From: Lysobacterales bacterium
GTDB taxonomy: Bacteria; Pseudomonadota; Gammaproteobacteria; Xanthomonadales; SZUA-38
DNA length: 47,347 nt
Reading direction: 5' to 3'
NCBI GenBank assembly: GCA_030065125.1
Contig: JASJDM010000035.1
Location: 1-47,347 of the forward strand
The first letter of the stretch is position 1. Every line of letters begins with the position of its first letter. The notes under the pieces are model-generated. The model worked only from the letters and a program-made list of their open reading frames with translations, did not search any database and was not told where the DNA came from. The translations under genes were made by a program, and so were the position numbers. Below are positions 1 through 8,204 of the stretch, piece after piece.

Positions 1-28
1 GACAGAGTAAAGCCGGCTTTACTCTGTC
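1..28. repeat. REP-like perfect palindrome, cut by the window edge
   Basis: Bases 1-28 form a perfect palindrome: arms GACAGAGTAAAG and CTTTACTCTGTC around a central CCGG. The right-arm word CTTTACTCTG occurs again 13 bases on (17-26 and 30-39), now followed by ACCCC. This layout suggests the right half of a longer nested hairpin whose left outer arm lies outside the window. Similar GTCAGAGTAAAG-type palindromes are common intergenic repeats in gammaproteobacteria, often linked to REP-associated tyrosine transposases. No transposase is visible here. The palindrome is seen directly; the REP identity is inferred. Confidence 0.6.
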
Positions 29-40
29 CCTTTACTCTGA

Positions 41-67
41 CCCCAGAACTCGTGCCCCCAGAACTCG
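41..67. repeat. Short direct repeat beside the REP-like palindrome
   Basis: The 12-mer CCCCAGAACTCG occurs at 41-52 and again at 56-67, a period of 15 bases, directly after the palindrome. It probably belongs to the same repetitive intergenic element. The remainder up to the first gene (68-169) shows no other structure that I can support. Confidence 0.4.
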
Positions 68-169
68 GGTCCGGGTCCCGGTCTATTCGCAACATCATCA
101 CTGGCCTTCGTTTACCATGGCGGGCTTCGAGGACATCGCGGGACTATGCCCGGGAGGAACCTGAACGCC

Positions 170-1048
170 ATGAACGATTCAACCGAATACACCCCACCGG
201 AAGTCTGGACCTGGGAAAAGGAAAGCGGTGGCAAGTTTGCCAGCATCAACCGGCCCATCGCCGGCGCCACCCACGATAAGGAACTGCCGGTGGGTGAACA
301 TCCCCTGCAGCTTTACTCCCTGGCCACACCCAACGGGGTCAAGGCGACGGTGATGCTGGAGGAACTGCTGGAGAAAGGCTGCGACGCCGAGTATGACGCC
401 TGGCTGATCGACATCAATGAAGGTGACCAGTTCGGCAGCGGCTTCGTGGAGGTCAACCCCAACTCCAAGATCCCGGCGCTGCTGGATCGCAGTACAACGA
501 CGCCCACCCGTGTGTTCGAATCGGGATCCATCCTGGTTTACCTGGCCGGCAAATTTGGCGAGTTTCTTCCACAGGAGCACGATGCCCGCACAGAGACCAT
601 GAACTGGTTATTCTGGCAGATGGGCAGCGCACCGTACCTGGGCGGCGGCTTCGGCCACTTCTACGCCTATGCGCCGGAGAAAATGGAATACCCCATCGAT
701 CGGTTCGCCATGGAAATCAAGCGCCAGCTGGACGTATTGGACCGCAACCTGGCGGAGCGGGAATACCTGGCAGGTGACCAGTACACCATTGCCGACATCG
801 CAACCTGGCCCTGGTACGGCGCCCTGGCCCGGGGCCTGCTGTACGAAGCCGCCACCTTCCTGCAGGTGCAGGAATACAAAAACGTGGTGCGCTGGGCGGA
901 ACAGATCGCGGAAAGACCCGGCGCCCGGCGGGGCCGCATGGTCAACCGCTCCTGGGGCGAGCCTTCATCCCAGCTGCGGGAGCGTCACGCCGCCAGTGAT
1001 TTCGAGACCCGGACCCAGGACAAGCTGGAGCCGGCTGAAAACGACTGA
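170..1048 (+). CDS. yghU: YghU-type glutathione S-transferase / disulfide-bond oxidoreductase
   Basis: The 292-residue product resembles E. coli YghU (about 288 aa) along its whole length. YghU proteins are cytosolic Nu-class transferases that bind two glutathiones and reduce disulfides or organic peroxides. Visible landmarks are the N-terminal VWTWEKESGGKFASINRP block, the thioredoxin-fold TPNG turn near residue 53 (this class uses Thr/Asn rather than Cys), the glutathione-contacting VFESGSIL segment near 116-123, and the helical domain with ETMNWLFW and the closing RHASDFET-like region. The ATG at 170 is preferred because GGAGG lies about 10 bases upstream; an in-frame ATG at 146 lacks a ribosome site. 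The gene converges on the TPR gene with an 18-base gap. Confidence 0.93.
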   Translation: MNDSTEYTPPEVWTWEKESGGKFASINRPIAGATHDKELPVGEHPLQLYSLATPNGVKATVMLEELLEKGCDAEYDAWLIDINEGDQFGSGFVEVNPNSKIPALLDRSTTTPTRVFESGSILVYLAGKFGEFLPQEHDARTETMNWLFWQMGSAPYLGGGFGHFYAYAPEKMEYPIDRFAMEIKRQLDVLDRNLAEREYLAGDQYTIADIATWPWYGALARGLLYEAATFLQVQEYKNVVRWAEQIAERPGARRGRMVNRSWGEPSSQLRERHAASDFETRTQDKLEPAEND

Positions 1049-1066
1049 GCTGACGCTGCGCGACCG

Positions 1067-3160
1067 TCAGTCGATGCCTGCCATCTGCTCGCCGGCGGTG
1101 GTTTGGATGTCCACCAGCAGGGGCTGAAATTCATCCAGTTCCCATACCCGGTCCATGGCATAGTGGTTGAACAGCACATCCACGTGCGCCCACCCCCGGG
1201 CGCGCGCTTCACGCAGCATGGAAATGGCCTGGGCGTCATCACCCAGCGCTGCGTATGCAGCCGCCAGTTCCAGATAGAGACCCCAGTTCTCGTAACCATT
1301 ATCAATAGCCCGGCGCGCCCCGTCCATGACCGGCTGCAGGATGGCGTTTCCCTGTTCCAGATCACCGTTCTCGATGTACAGGGTGCCGAGGTTGACACGG
1401 GTCAGCAGGTTGCCGTACCAGTCGCCGGTCCTGTCGAAGTAGGCGACCACCGGCAACAGGGACTGGATCGCCTCATCCAGCAGTCCGGATGAACGCAGCA
1501 TCCGGGCCTGCCACATCTGCACAAAAAACCGCTGGCGTGTGGCCAGCATGCGTGTCGTGGCCGCGTGCCAGCAAGCTTCGTCTCCCCGGGCAAAGCAGTA
1601 CAGCGCGCGCTCGTCCGCCAGGCGATCCCGGGACAAGGCCTCGGCCTGCTCCAGGTACTTCAGGGCCGCATCGAAGCGAAACGCATTGAACTGAAAGTAA
1701 AACCGGTGTTGCGCCGCAAGGACGCTTCCTGGATCCAACTGGCGCAGGCGCTCCAGGGTTTGCCACCCTTCGGCCAGCCTTCCCTTCTCGTACAGGACTC
1801 TCGCCTTCTCCAGGAGCAGGGTCAGATCGCCCGGTTCCAGTTCCAGCCCCAGGTCTATGGCGGCCACACTCTCGCTGGTCCGCCCCAGCTCCTGGTAACG
1901 ACGGGACAACTTGATCCGGGTAAAGGGGTTCAGGGGGTCTCTCAGGACGGCACCGGAGGTGACATCAAGGGCCTGCTGATACTGACGGGAGTCGGCCAGC
2001 AGGTCGCCCTGCATGACCATGGCATCGACGTTTCCCGGCTGCAGTTCCAGCGCGCGGCCAATGACCGGATCCGCCTCATTGTAAAGCCCACGGGCGACCA
2101 GAGCACCTGCCAGGGCAACGTGGCCTGCCGGGTTGTCCGGTTCCAGCGTAACGGCTTTGCGGCCGGCTGCGATAGCCCTGGCCAGGAGCTCTTCGGGAAT
2201 TTCCCCCGCGCCGTCGCCCAGGGTCGTATTGGCCTCAGCCAGGGTCGCGTAAGCATCAGCGTACCCGGGATAACGTTCCACCAGCTGCTGCAGTGATCCA
2301 ATCAGGGCCTCCATACCCTCGGCGTCGCTGGTGCGAAGGCGGCCACGCAGTCCCGCCAGGGTTTCGAAGGCGTCCACGTCCGTCGTGGCCGCGGCAGCGC
2401 TGCCCAGCAACGTGACCTGCAGGGTATCCACCACCGCCTTGGCGATTTCGTCCTGTACCGCGAACAGGTCGTTCAGCTTGCGTTCAAAGGTCTCCGAGTA
2501 GAGGTGAAAACCATCGTCGACGTTGATCAACTGGGCAGTGATGCGAATGCGCTGGCCCGAACGCTGAATGCTGCCCTCCAGCACCGTGGCCACACCCAGC
2601 TGCTGGCCGATAATCCGGATGTCTTCGTTGGTGCCTTTGAATTTGAACGCGGAAGTACGTGCCGCCACCTGCAGTTCGCCGATCTGTGCCAGGCGGTTCA
2701 GCAGGGTTTCAGCCAGGCCATCGGACAGGTACTGGTCGGTTTCATTGCCGCTGAAAGTGGCAAATGGCAGTACGGCAATGGATTTTTCGACTACGCTTGC
2801 CGGGCCGACCTGTTCGGTCCCGCCCTTAAAACGAGACTCCCAGATGAAATAACCCAGCGCCACCACCAGCAGGCCGATGATGATCTGGTTGAGCCTGCCA
2901 CCACCTCTGACACCAACCTGGCCGACATCGCTGTCCCGCCTGATGCCCTCGGGTGTGATTTCGAAGGCCCAGGCGAGCAGAGTAGCCACCGGCAACCCCA
3001 TAACCAGCACCAGCAGAATCGCCTTCATGACCCACGCCGGCGCCTCGAAGCTCTCCAGCGCCAGGTCCGCCACCTGGGCCAGCAGCCAGGCCGTGATGAC
3101 GTAGGCCGTGCTGACGCGAAACACGTTGCGTCGCCGCAGTTCCTGGAACAGGGAGGTCAT
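1067..3160 (-). CDS. Membrane-anchored TolB-like / TPR repeat protein
   Basis: The 697-residue protein starts with RRRNVFRVSTAYVITAWLLA, a membrane module with likely helices near residues 15-33, 44-65 and 92-108. A TolB/FlgO-like domain (about 115-255) follows, starting SIAVLPFATFSGNETDQYLSDG. From about 280 to the end the chain is tetratricopeptide-like helical repeats. This architecture is widespread in gammaproteobacteria, sometimes with an adenylate cyclase or DNA-binding domain at the N-terminus, which is absent here. The TolB-like part faces the periplasm or cytoplasm depending on an odd or even helix count, which I cannot settle. It is the last gene of a possible minus-strand unit, 96 bases after the DUF6445 gene. 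A scaffolding or sensing role is likely; the specific function is unknown. Confidence 0.8.
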   Translation of the reverse strand: MTSLFQELRRRNVFRVSTAYVITAWLLAQVADLALESFEAPAWVMKAILLVLVMGLPVATLLAWAFEITPEGIRRDSDVGQVGVRGGGRLNQIIIGLLVVALGYFIWESRFKGGTEQVGPASVVEKSIAVLPFATFSGNETDQYLSDGLAETLLNRLAQIGELQVAARTSAFKFKGTNEDIRIIGQQLGVATVLEGSIQRSGQRIRITAQLINVDDGFHLYSETFERKLNDLFAVQDEIAKAVVDTLQVTLLGSAAAATTDVDAFETLAGLRGRLRTSDAEGMEALIGSLQQLVERYPGYADAYATLAEANTTLGDGAGEIPEELLARAIAAGRKAVTLEPDNPAGHVALAGALVARGLYNEADPVIGRALELQPGNVDAMVMQGDLLADSRQYQQALDVTSGAVLRDPLNPFTRIKLSRRYQELGRTSESVAAIDLGLELEPGDLTLLLEKARVLYEKGRLAEGWQTLERLRQLDPGSVLAAQHRFYFQFNAFRFDAALKYLEQAEALSRDRLADERALYCFARGDEACWHAATTRMLATRQRFFVQMWQARMLRSSGLLDEAIQSLLPVVAYFDRTGDWYGNLLTRVNLGTLYIENGDLEQGNAILQPVMDGARRAIDNGYENWGLYLELAAAYAALGDDAQAISMLREARARGWAHVDVLFNHYAMDRVWELDEFQPLLVDIQTTAGEQMAGID

Positions 3161-3256
3161 GGCGAGCGATTATATCGACAGATTGGACCAGCCGCGCTAG
3201 ACGCCTTCCCGGCGCCATCCTGCCCCGGCGATCAATTCAGCTGCGGTCCGCTCAGG

Positions 3257-3862
3257 CTATTGGGCGGCAGAGGCATAAAACAGCAGGTAGACCAGGCGGC
3301 CGTTTTCCAGGCTGTCCCCGAAATTTTCCCCCGCCGTGTGCCACAGCCAGGGTCGCAGCAGGATCAGGCGGTTGAAGCGCATGGGCACGCGCATGGTCAT
3401 TTCCCACTTGGAGTCGTCGTTGGAGTCCTCCAGTACGTCTGCCACCCACTGCCGGGCGGAACTGCCGCCCAGGGCAGCCGCTTCCTGGTCGTTGTAGGGG
3501 GCCCTTTCGGTGTTGGTGGGAATGTGCCGGAAGAACTCGGTCCCGCCCTGGCAGTGCTCCGGCAGGGACAGGTACAGGATGCCCGACCAGTGGGCCCGGT
3601 CCACGTGGACCTTGCCCTTGCCGATGTCCTCGGCCAGCGCAATCCTGAACTTGCCGTGGGCTTCCTGGGGCGCCAGGGGGCGCAACGGTTCCCCAACCAG
3701 GCGGGACACATGTTCATCCAGACCCGGCACGGATACCCGCTGGGAAGAATTCCTGCCGGGATACTGGCCCTGCACTTCGGGAAACTCCATGTTCATGGCC
3801 GCCTGGCGCAAGGCGTGGGCATCGGCCAGGAAGTCATCCACAATGATCATCGAGGTGGGCAT
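3257..3862 (-). CDS. DUF6445 family protein, probable 2-oxoglutarate/Fe(II) dioxygenase fold
   Basis: The 201-residue protein matches my memory of DUF6445. It shows the residue pattern of a prolyl-4-hydroxylase-type double-stranded beta helix: H86-x-D88 in KVHVDRAHW, a distal histidine H175 in LRPWLWHTAGENFG, and an arginine R189 about 14 residues later that could bind 2-oxoglutarate. GILYLSL between these motifs fits a core strand. The residues are seen; the fold and chemistry are inferred, and the substrate is unknown. Relatives often sit near TonB receptors and tryptophan-halogenase-like genes, which are not present here. The gene lies 73 bases after the ROK kinase gene on the same strand. 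Confidence 0.7.
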   Translation of the reverse strand: MPTSMIIVDDFLADAHALRQAAMNMEFPEVQGQYPGRNSSQRVSVPGLDEHVSRLVGEPLRPLAPQEAHGKFRIALAEDIGKGKVHVDRAHWSGILYLSLPEHCQGGTEFFRHIPTNTERAPYNDQEAAALGGSSARQWVADVLEDSNDDSKWEMTMRVPMRFNRLILLRPWLWHTAGENFGDSLENGRLVYLLFYASAAQ

Positions 3863-3935
3863 GAATCAGGTTTCCGGTCTTTGGGTATCAGCTGGACGTG
3901 AGGGCGGCAGCATACACGCGAACGCCGGCCAGCGG

Positions 3936-4637
3936 TCAATGCGCCTCGTCATCCCATAGGCGGACGCCACCCAGGATTCCTGCCAGGTTGTCCACGGGCT
4001 TGACCCGCCTGGGCAGCTTTACGCCGACTTTCTTGGCGTTGCCGCCGCCAACATACAGCACCCGCGGATTCCAGATGACCAGCATCTGATCCACCGCCTT
4101 GGCAACACGCCGGCTCCACCTCGAGTTGCCGATGCGCTTGCGCGCGGCGTCACCCAGGCGCTGCTCGTAGGATTCGCCGCCCATCCAGGGGTGATGCCCC
4201 AGTTCCAGGTTGGGCGCCAGGTGGCCATTGGTGAATATGGCCGCGCCCATGCCGGTTCCCAGGGTGATCATCATTTCCACCCCGCGACCCTGGATTGCGC
4301 CATAGCCCTGCATGTCCGCGTCGTTGATGACGCGGCAGGGTCGCAAGGTGATGTCCGACACCAGTGCCGCCAGGGGAACCTCGGACCAGTCGCCCTTCAG
4401 GTTTGGAGCACTGTGGGTCACACCGAACTCAACGACCCCGGGAAAGCCGATGGATACGCGGTCGAAGGCAGGTTGCACCGCGGCCAGTTTGCGGATGACC
4501 TTGAGCACAGACTTGGGGCTGGCCCGTTCGGGGGTCTTGATGCGAACCCGCTCATTGACCGGCCGCGCCTTGCGATCCAGAACCATGCCCTTAATGCCGG
4601 ATCCGCCAATATCAATACTGAATGTTCTTTTCGCCAT
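3936..4637 (-). CDS. ROK-family kinase, polyphosphate glucokinase-like
   Basis: The 233-residue protein carries the actin-fold phosphate-1 loop FSIDIGGSGIKGMVLD at the N-terminus, the catalytic-region VINDADMQGYG, the phosphate-2 loop ITLGTGMGAAIF, and NLELGHHPW, where the ELGH histidine is the usual ROK sugar-site residue. It lacks the CxCGxxGC zinc motif of typical ROK regulators and sugar kinases. It resembles polyphosphate/ATP glucokinases (PpgK), which phosphorylate glucose from polyphosphate or ATP in the cytosol. At 233 residues it is slightly short of the roughly 250-265 usual for PpgK. Substrate and phosphoryl donor cannot be decided from sequence alone. It follows the DUF1684 lipoprotein gene by 30 bases, which suggests co-transcription. 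Confidence 0.8.
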   Translation of the reverse strand: MAKRTFSIDIGGSGIKGMVLDRKARPVNERVRIKTPERASPKSVLKVIRKLAAVQPAFDRVSIGFPGVVEFGVTHSAPNLKGDWSEVPLAALVSDITLRPCRVINDADMQGYGAIQGRGVEMMITLGTGMGAAIFTNGHLAPNLELGHHPWMGGESYEQRLGDAARKRIGNSRWSRRVAKAVDQMLVIWNPRVLYVGGGNAKKVGVKLPRRVKPVDNLAGILGGVRLWDDEAH

Positions 4638-4667
4638 GAGTATTCCCGGTTAGTTCAGTGCCTGGCG

Positions 4668-5588
4668 TCAGCCGGCGGGAGTGTAGTGCAGGTCAGCGTC
4701 GTACTTTTCCCCGGCCTCGATGGCCACTCTCAGGCGGTTGCGTGGTGATGCCACCGGGCAGGTGGAAAAATCATTGAATGCACAGGGCGGACTGTAGGCC
4801 TTGTTGAAATCCAACACGACCCGGCCGTCTTCCCCGGGCATGTCTGAGTACAGGAACCGGCCGCCCCCATACGTCACCGGCCCGTTGGTGCGATCCCCGA
4901 AAACGTAGAACAGCCGATCGCCGGATTGGTAAGCCTCCATGCTGTAGCGCTGCCCGTTGAGTTTGAATTCGACCTCGCCAGGCGATTCCGGGTGATAACC
5001 CAGCCCGTCGATGACCGTACCCACGTCAGCGATCACCGGGGTGTCGTAGCGGCGTAGGACCGCTTCGACCCGGTAATCCGGATTGATTTCGAAATAGGGC
5101 AGCGGTCCGAACGCCGCCAGGACAGGATGCTCGAAGTCCCGCAACCGCAGGGCAAACCGGCCATCCCGTTCCAGCACAGCCCAGGACAGCGAGCCGTGGG
5201 TCACCGTTACCGGGTGGTCGGCGGTATCTTCCACCAGTGTCAATTCCTCGACCGGTTGATCCTGGAAGTGCACCGTTACGCCAGGATTCACTCGCATGAA
5301 GACACTGTACTCGTCCACCTGCAGCTCACCGATGGCAGCAGCTCCAGGACCTGGAAAGACCAGGTCATTGTCCGGTCCGGCGCCGAAGGAATAGCTGCCC
5401 GGCTCCAGCCAGTAGAGACCGGTCTGATTGAGGTAGCCGGTGGGCGCCAGCAGCTTTTCCAGACGTTCCGCGCGCCAGGCCATGATTTCCTCGTTGTAAT
5501 CCGGCTGCCTATCCTGACCACAGGCCGACAGCAGCAGTGCAGCAAACAGGGGAGTCGCCAACTGCGCAAACAGGTTTCTTCTTTTCAT
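4668..5588 (-). CDS. DUF1684 lipoprotein
   Basis: The 306-residue product begins with a lipoprotein signal peptide (MKRRNLFAQL..., lipobox LSAC with Cys23). The mature part matches DUF1684: YNEEIMAWRAERLEKL near the start, TGLYWLEPG, and the family's closing PPCAFNDFSTCPVASPRNRL block followed by AIEAGEKY. DUF1684 proteins are predicted envelope proteins of unknown biochemistry with a beta-rich, FHA-like first half and a conserved Cys pair near the C-terminus, seen here in that block. It is the first gene of a minus-strand series (lipoprotein, ROK kinase, DUF6445, TPR protein). The start faces the VanZ gene across an 82-base divergent interval, so its promoter should lie in 5589-5670. Confidence 0.85.
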   Translation of the reverse strand: MKRRNLFAQLATPLFAALLLSACGQDRQPDYNEEIMAWRAERLEKLLAPTGYLNQTGLYWLEPGSYSFGAGPDNDLVFPGPGAAAIGELQVDEYSVFMRVNPGVTVHFQDQPVEELTLVEDTADHPVTVTHGSLSWAVLERDGRFALRLRDFEHPVLAAFGPLPYFEINPDYRVEAVLRRYDTPVIADVGTVIDGLGYHPESPGEVEFKLNGQRYSMEAYQSGDRLFYVFGDRTNGPVTYGGGRFLYSDMPGEDGRVVLDFNKAYSPPCAFNDFSTCPVASPRNRLRVAIEAGEKYDADLHYTPAG

Positions 5589-5670
5589 TCCCTTAGTTTG
5601 CCATAGAAGGCCGGGTCGGCTTTCGGTCAGCCGCCCGCGTTTTGCGCGTGCCCTCTACCGAAGCTGTCGT

Positions 5671-7083
5671 ATGATGGACAACCAGAGAGGGGATGATCAG
5701 GAGTTCATGCGGCGGCAACGATCAAGGGCAGAACAGGTCTACTGGCTGATCCTGGCCGGCTACCTGCTGTTCATCCTCAGCGCCAGTTTCTATTCGGCCA
5801 ACTGGCTGTCACCCGGTGCCGGCGAATCCGCCGGCCCGGTCAGGCCACTGTGGCTGAAGATTGACCTTTCCTTTCGCCAGCTGCGCGATATCGCCACCAA
5901 TGTTCTGCTTTACATGCCGTTGGGGGCCCTGGTCGCCATCGTCATCTCTTTTGGCCCGCGGCTGAGACTGACCCATCCGGCCATCTTCCTGGGCGCCCTG
6001 CTCAGTATCGTCATTGAAACAGTCCAGGCGTTTGTGGGCCGATACTCCGACCCAACCGATGTCGTCAGCAATGGCATTGGCCACGCCCTGGGATTCCTGA
6101 TCATGGCCATTGCCATCCTGAGGTTTCAGCTCCGCCCACGCAGCCTGCTGGGTTTGCCGGAGCGGACGGCCCCGGTCAGTTTTGCCCAGACCCTGAAGGG
6201 AATCCGTTTCGTCTACGTGGCCGTGTTCGTGGTGGTTGCACTGGTGCCGCTGGACTTTGCCATCGGTGTCCAGGACATCCTGTCAAAACTGCAGGGATCA
6301 GGAGACGGGGATCCGGGACTGATACTGGATCTCCTGTACCATTTCCGCGGTGGCCGCTTTCCCATCGAGCTGATACTGGTGACCGGCCTCGGTTTTGCAC
6401 CGCTGGCGCTGGCGACCAGCCTGATCGACCGATCCGAGGGTCGGCCCGGCCTGGCCAGGCCCGTAGTGCACTGCGCGTTGCTGGCCCTGGGCACGGAAGG
6501 CGCGCAGATCCTGATTGCCAGCGGGCGCAGCGACATCCTGGTCATCCCCCTGGCCGCCGCCACTGCGCTGGTCATTGCCGCGCTGGTCAACACCCTCGGT
6601 GCCCGCTTCAGCAGCCTGGCCAGGACCGCTCCTGCCCAGAACCTGCGGCTGTACCTGGTGCTGATGATGGCCCTGTACCTGGGAGTGATCGTCACGCTGG
6701 CCTGGTCGCCCTTCGAATTCGAGTCTCCGGGCGGATGGAAACAGAAGCTACTCAATGACTCGAACCTGGTGCCGTTCAAGCTGCACTTCTCGGCCCGCTC
6801 GCTGGCGTCCGCGCTGGACATCGTGCGGGATGTGGCCCTGTATCTTCCCCTGGGCGCGCTGCTGGGGCAGCTGCTGTTGAGCTTCGACGCCTCACCGCGG
6901 TGGCACGTCCGGGCCATGGCCGGAGCCGGGTTTGGCCTGGCCGTGGGCCTGGCGGTGGAGGCTTCCCAGACCGTGGTGATCGGGCGCTACATGGACGTTA
7001 CCGGCGCCCTTCTGGCCGGCGCCGGCTGCGTTACGGGGTGTCTGGTGTGGATGGCCATCTCCCCCAGGCTCGAAACGAACTGA
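5671..7083 (+). CDS. VanZ-family multi-pass membrane protein
   Basis: The 470-residue integral membrane protein contains two VanZ-like modules. The first (about residues 20-155) includes ATNVLLYMPLGALVAIV and ETVQAFVGRYSDPTDVVSNG; the second (about 330-465) repeats the pattern with VRDVALYLPLGALLGQ and EASQTVVIGRYMDVTG. This conserved N-x(4-5)-PLG / E-x(2)-Q / D-x(2)-D logic is typical of VanZ, first known from teicoplanin resistance but mostly of unknown function in Gram-negatives. The central part adds further hydrophobic helices. An alternative start is the ATG at 5707, which has AGGAG only three bases upstream; the ATG at 5671 has no clear ribosome site. The gene converges on the aminotransferase gene with an 8-base gap. 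Confidence 0.82.
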   Translation: MMDNQRGDDQEFMRRQRSRAEQVYWLILAGYLLFILSASFYSANWLSPGAGESAGPVRPLWLKIDLSFRQLRDIATNVLLYMPLGALVAIVISFGPRLRLTHPAIFLGALLSIVIETVQAFVGRYSDPTDVVSNGIGHALGFLIMAIAILRFQLRPRSLLGLPERTAPVSFAQTLKGIRFVYVAVFVVVALVPLDFAIGVQDILSKLQGSGDGDPGLILDLLYHFRGGRFPIELILVTGLGFAPLALATSLIDRSEGRPGLARPVVHCALLALGTEGAQILIASGRSDILVIPLAAATALVIAALVNTLGARFSSLARTAPAQNLRLYLVLMMALYLGVIVTLAWSPFEFESPGGWKQKLLNDSNLVPFKLHFSARSLASALDIVRDVALYLPLGALLGQLLLSFDASPRWHVRAMAGAGFGLAVGLAVEASQTVVIGRYMDVTGALLAGAGCVTGCLVWMAISPRLETN

Positions 7084-7091
7084 CGTCTCAG

Positions 7092-8204
7092 TCAAACGGG
7101 GTTGGCGGCCCGCCAGTCGGCCAGCGCACGGCAGACCTCGGCCACCTGGGCCCGGGTCATGGTGGTGAAAAACGGCAACGCCAAGGCGCTGTCGGCCAGC
7201 TGGTTGCACACCGGAAAGTCGTCGTGCTTCCAGCCGAATCGCGCCATGGCCGGCTGACGATGCATGGGGGCGAAATAGCGGCCGCACTGGATTCCCCGAT
7301 CAGCCAGACAGGCAATCAGGCCATCCCGGTCAGCGGGATCAGCCAGTTGAGCAACCAGCGCAAACCAGGCGATCTCCGGATCCGGCCAGTAGGCCGGCAG
7401 CTTCAGCGGGACGCTCTCCGGCCAGAGTTCCGCGTACCACGCCGCCACCTGGCGCCGTGCCTCGAGAATACCGTCCAGTCGCTGCATCTGGCTGACCCCC
7501 AACGCCGCCTGGACCTCGGACATCCGGTAGTTCCAGCCCACTTCCTGCTGATCCAGCCAGGCGCCGTCCATGCTGCGACCGTGATTGGCCAGCCGGCGCA
7601 CCCGTTCCGCCAGGTCCGAATCGCTGGTCACCAGGATGCCGCCTTCACCGGTGGTGATCTGCTTGTTGGGGTAAAACCCGAAGCAGCCGGTACGGCCAAT
7701 GCTGCCGAGAGCGCGGCCCTGGTGACTGCTGCCCAGCCCCTCACAGGCATCCTCCACCAGCACCAGGTCCCGGGATCGACAGATCCGCTCGATCCGCGCC
7801 ATGGCCGCAGGCTGGCCGAAGGCATGTACCACCACCACGGCCCGGGTTGCCGGGGTAATGGCCTGTTCCAGCCGCTCCGGATCCATGCCCCGGGTTTGTG
7901 CCTCGACGTCGACCAGGACCGGCCTGGCGCCGCTGGCCAGGATGGCATTAACCGTGGCCGGCACCGTAAACGGGACCGTAATCACTTCGTCGCCCGGCTC
8001 TACACCCACTGCCACCATGGACAGGTGCAGTGCCGCGGTTCCGGAAGACAAGCCCACAGCGTGGCCTACCCCCAGGCGGCGGGCGACGCACTGCTCAAAC
8101 CGCTGCAGCACCGGTCCCCGGCTTAACACGTCCTGGGACAACACCTTGAGGACCGCGTCAACCTCGGTGCGGGTGATATCCGGCCTGGCCAGGGGAATCC
8201 TCAC
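7092..8204 (-). CDS. DegT/DnrJ/EryC1/StrS-family PLP-dependent sugar aminotransferase
   Basis: The 370-residue protein has the family layout: LSSGTAALHLSM (cofactor phosphate contacts), EDACEGLGS with Asp152 for the pyridine nitrogen, and the Schiff-base lysine K181 in FYPNKQITTGEGG. A C-terminal small domain follows. These enzymes transfer an amino group from glutamate to a keto sugar nucleotide in the cytosol. Its ATG overlaps the TGA of the upstream 2-epimerase gene by four bases, so the two are translationally coupled and probably act in one nucleotide-sugar pathway. The exact sugar (a nonulosonic acid precursor or a 4-amino-6-deoxy sugar) is not determinable here, and no NeuB-type synthase, dehydratase or cytidylyltransferase lies in the window. 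Confidence 0.88.
   Translation of the reverse strand: MRIPLARPDITRTEVDAVLKVLSQDVLSRGPVLQRFEQCVARRLGVGHAVGLSSGTAALHLSMVAVGVEPGDEVITVPFTVPATVNAILASGARPVLVDVEAQTRGMDPERLEQAITPATRAVVVVHAFGQPAAMARIERICRSRDLVLVEDACEGLGSSHQGRALGSIGRTGCFGFYPNKQITTGEGGILVTSDSDLAERVRRLANHGRSMDGAWLDQQEVGWNYRMSEVQAALGVSQMQRLDGILEARRQVAAWYAELWPESVPLKLPAYWPDPEIAWFALVAQLADPADRDGLIACLADRGIQCGRYFAPMHRQPAMARFGWKHDDFPVCNQLADSALALPFFTTMTRAQVAEVCRALADWRAANPV

Noticed and set aside
2504..3901. 465-codon plus-strand frame over the TPR and DUF6445 genes
   Set aside because: Antisense to two recognised coding regions and spans their intergenic gap; no domain seen.
6900..8126. 408-codon plus-strand frame across the VanZ 3' end and the aminotransferase
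   Set aside because: Out of frame with VanZ and antisense to a clear PLP enzyme; Gly/Arg-rich shadow.
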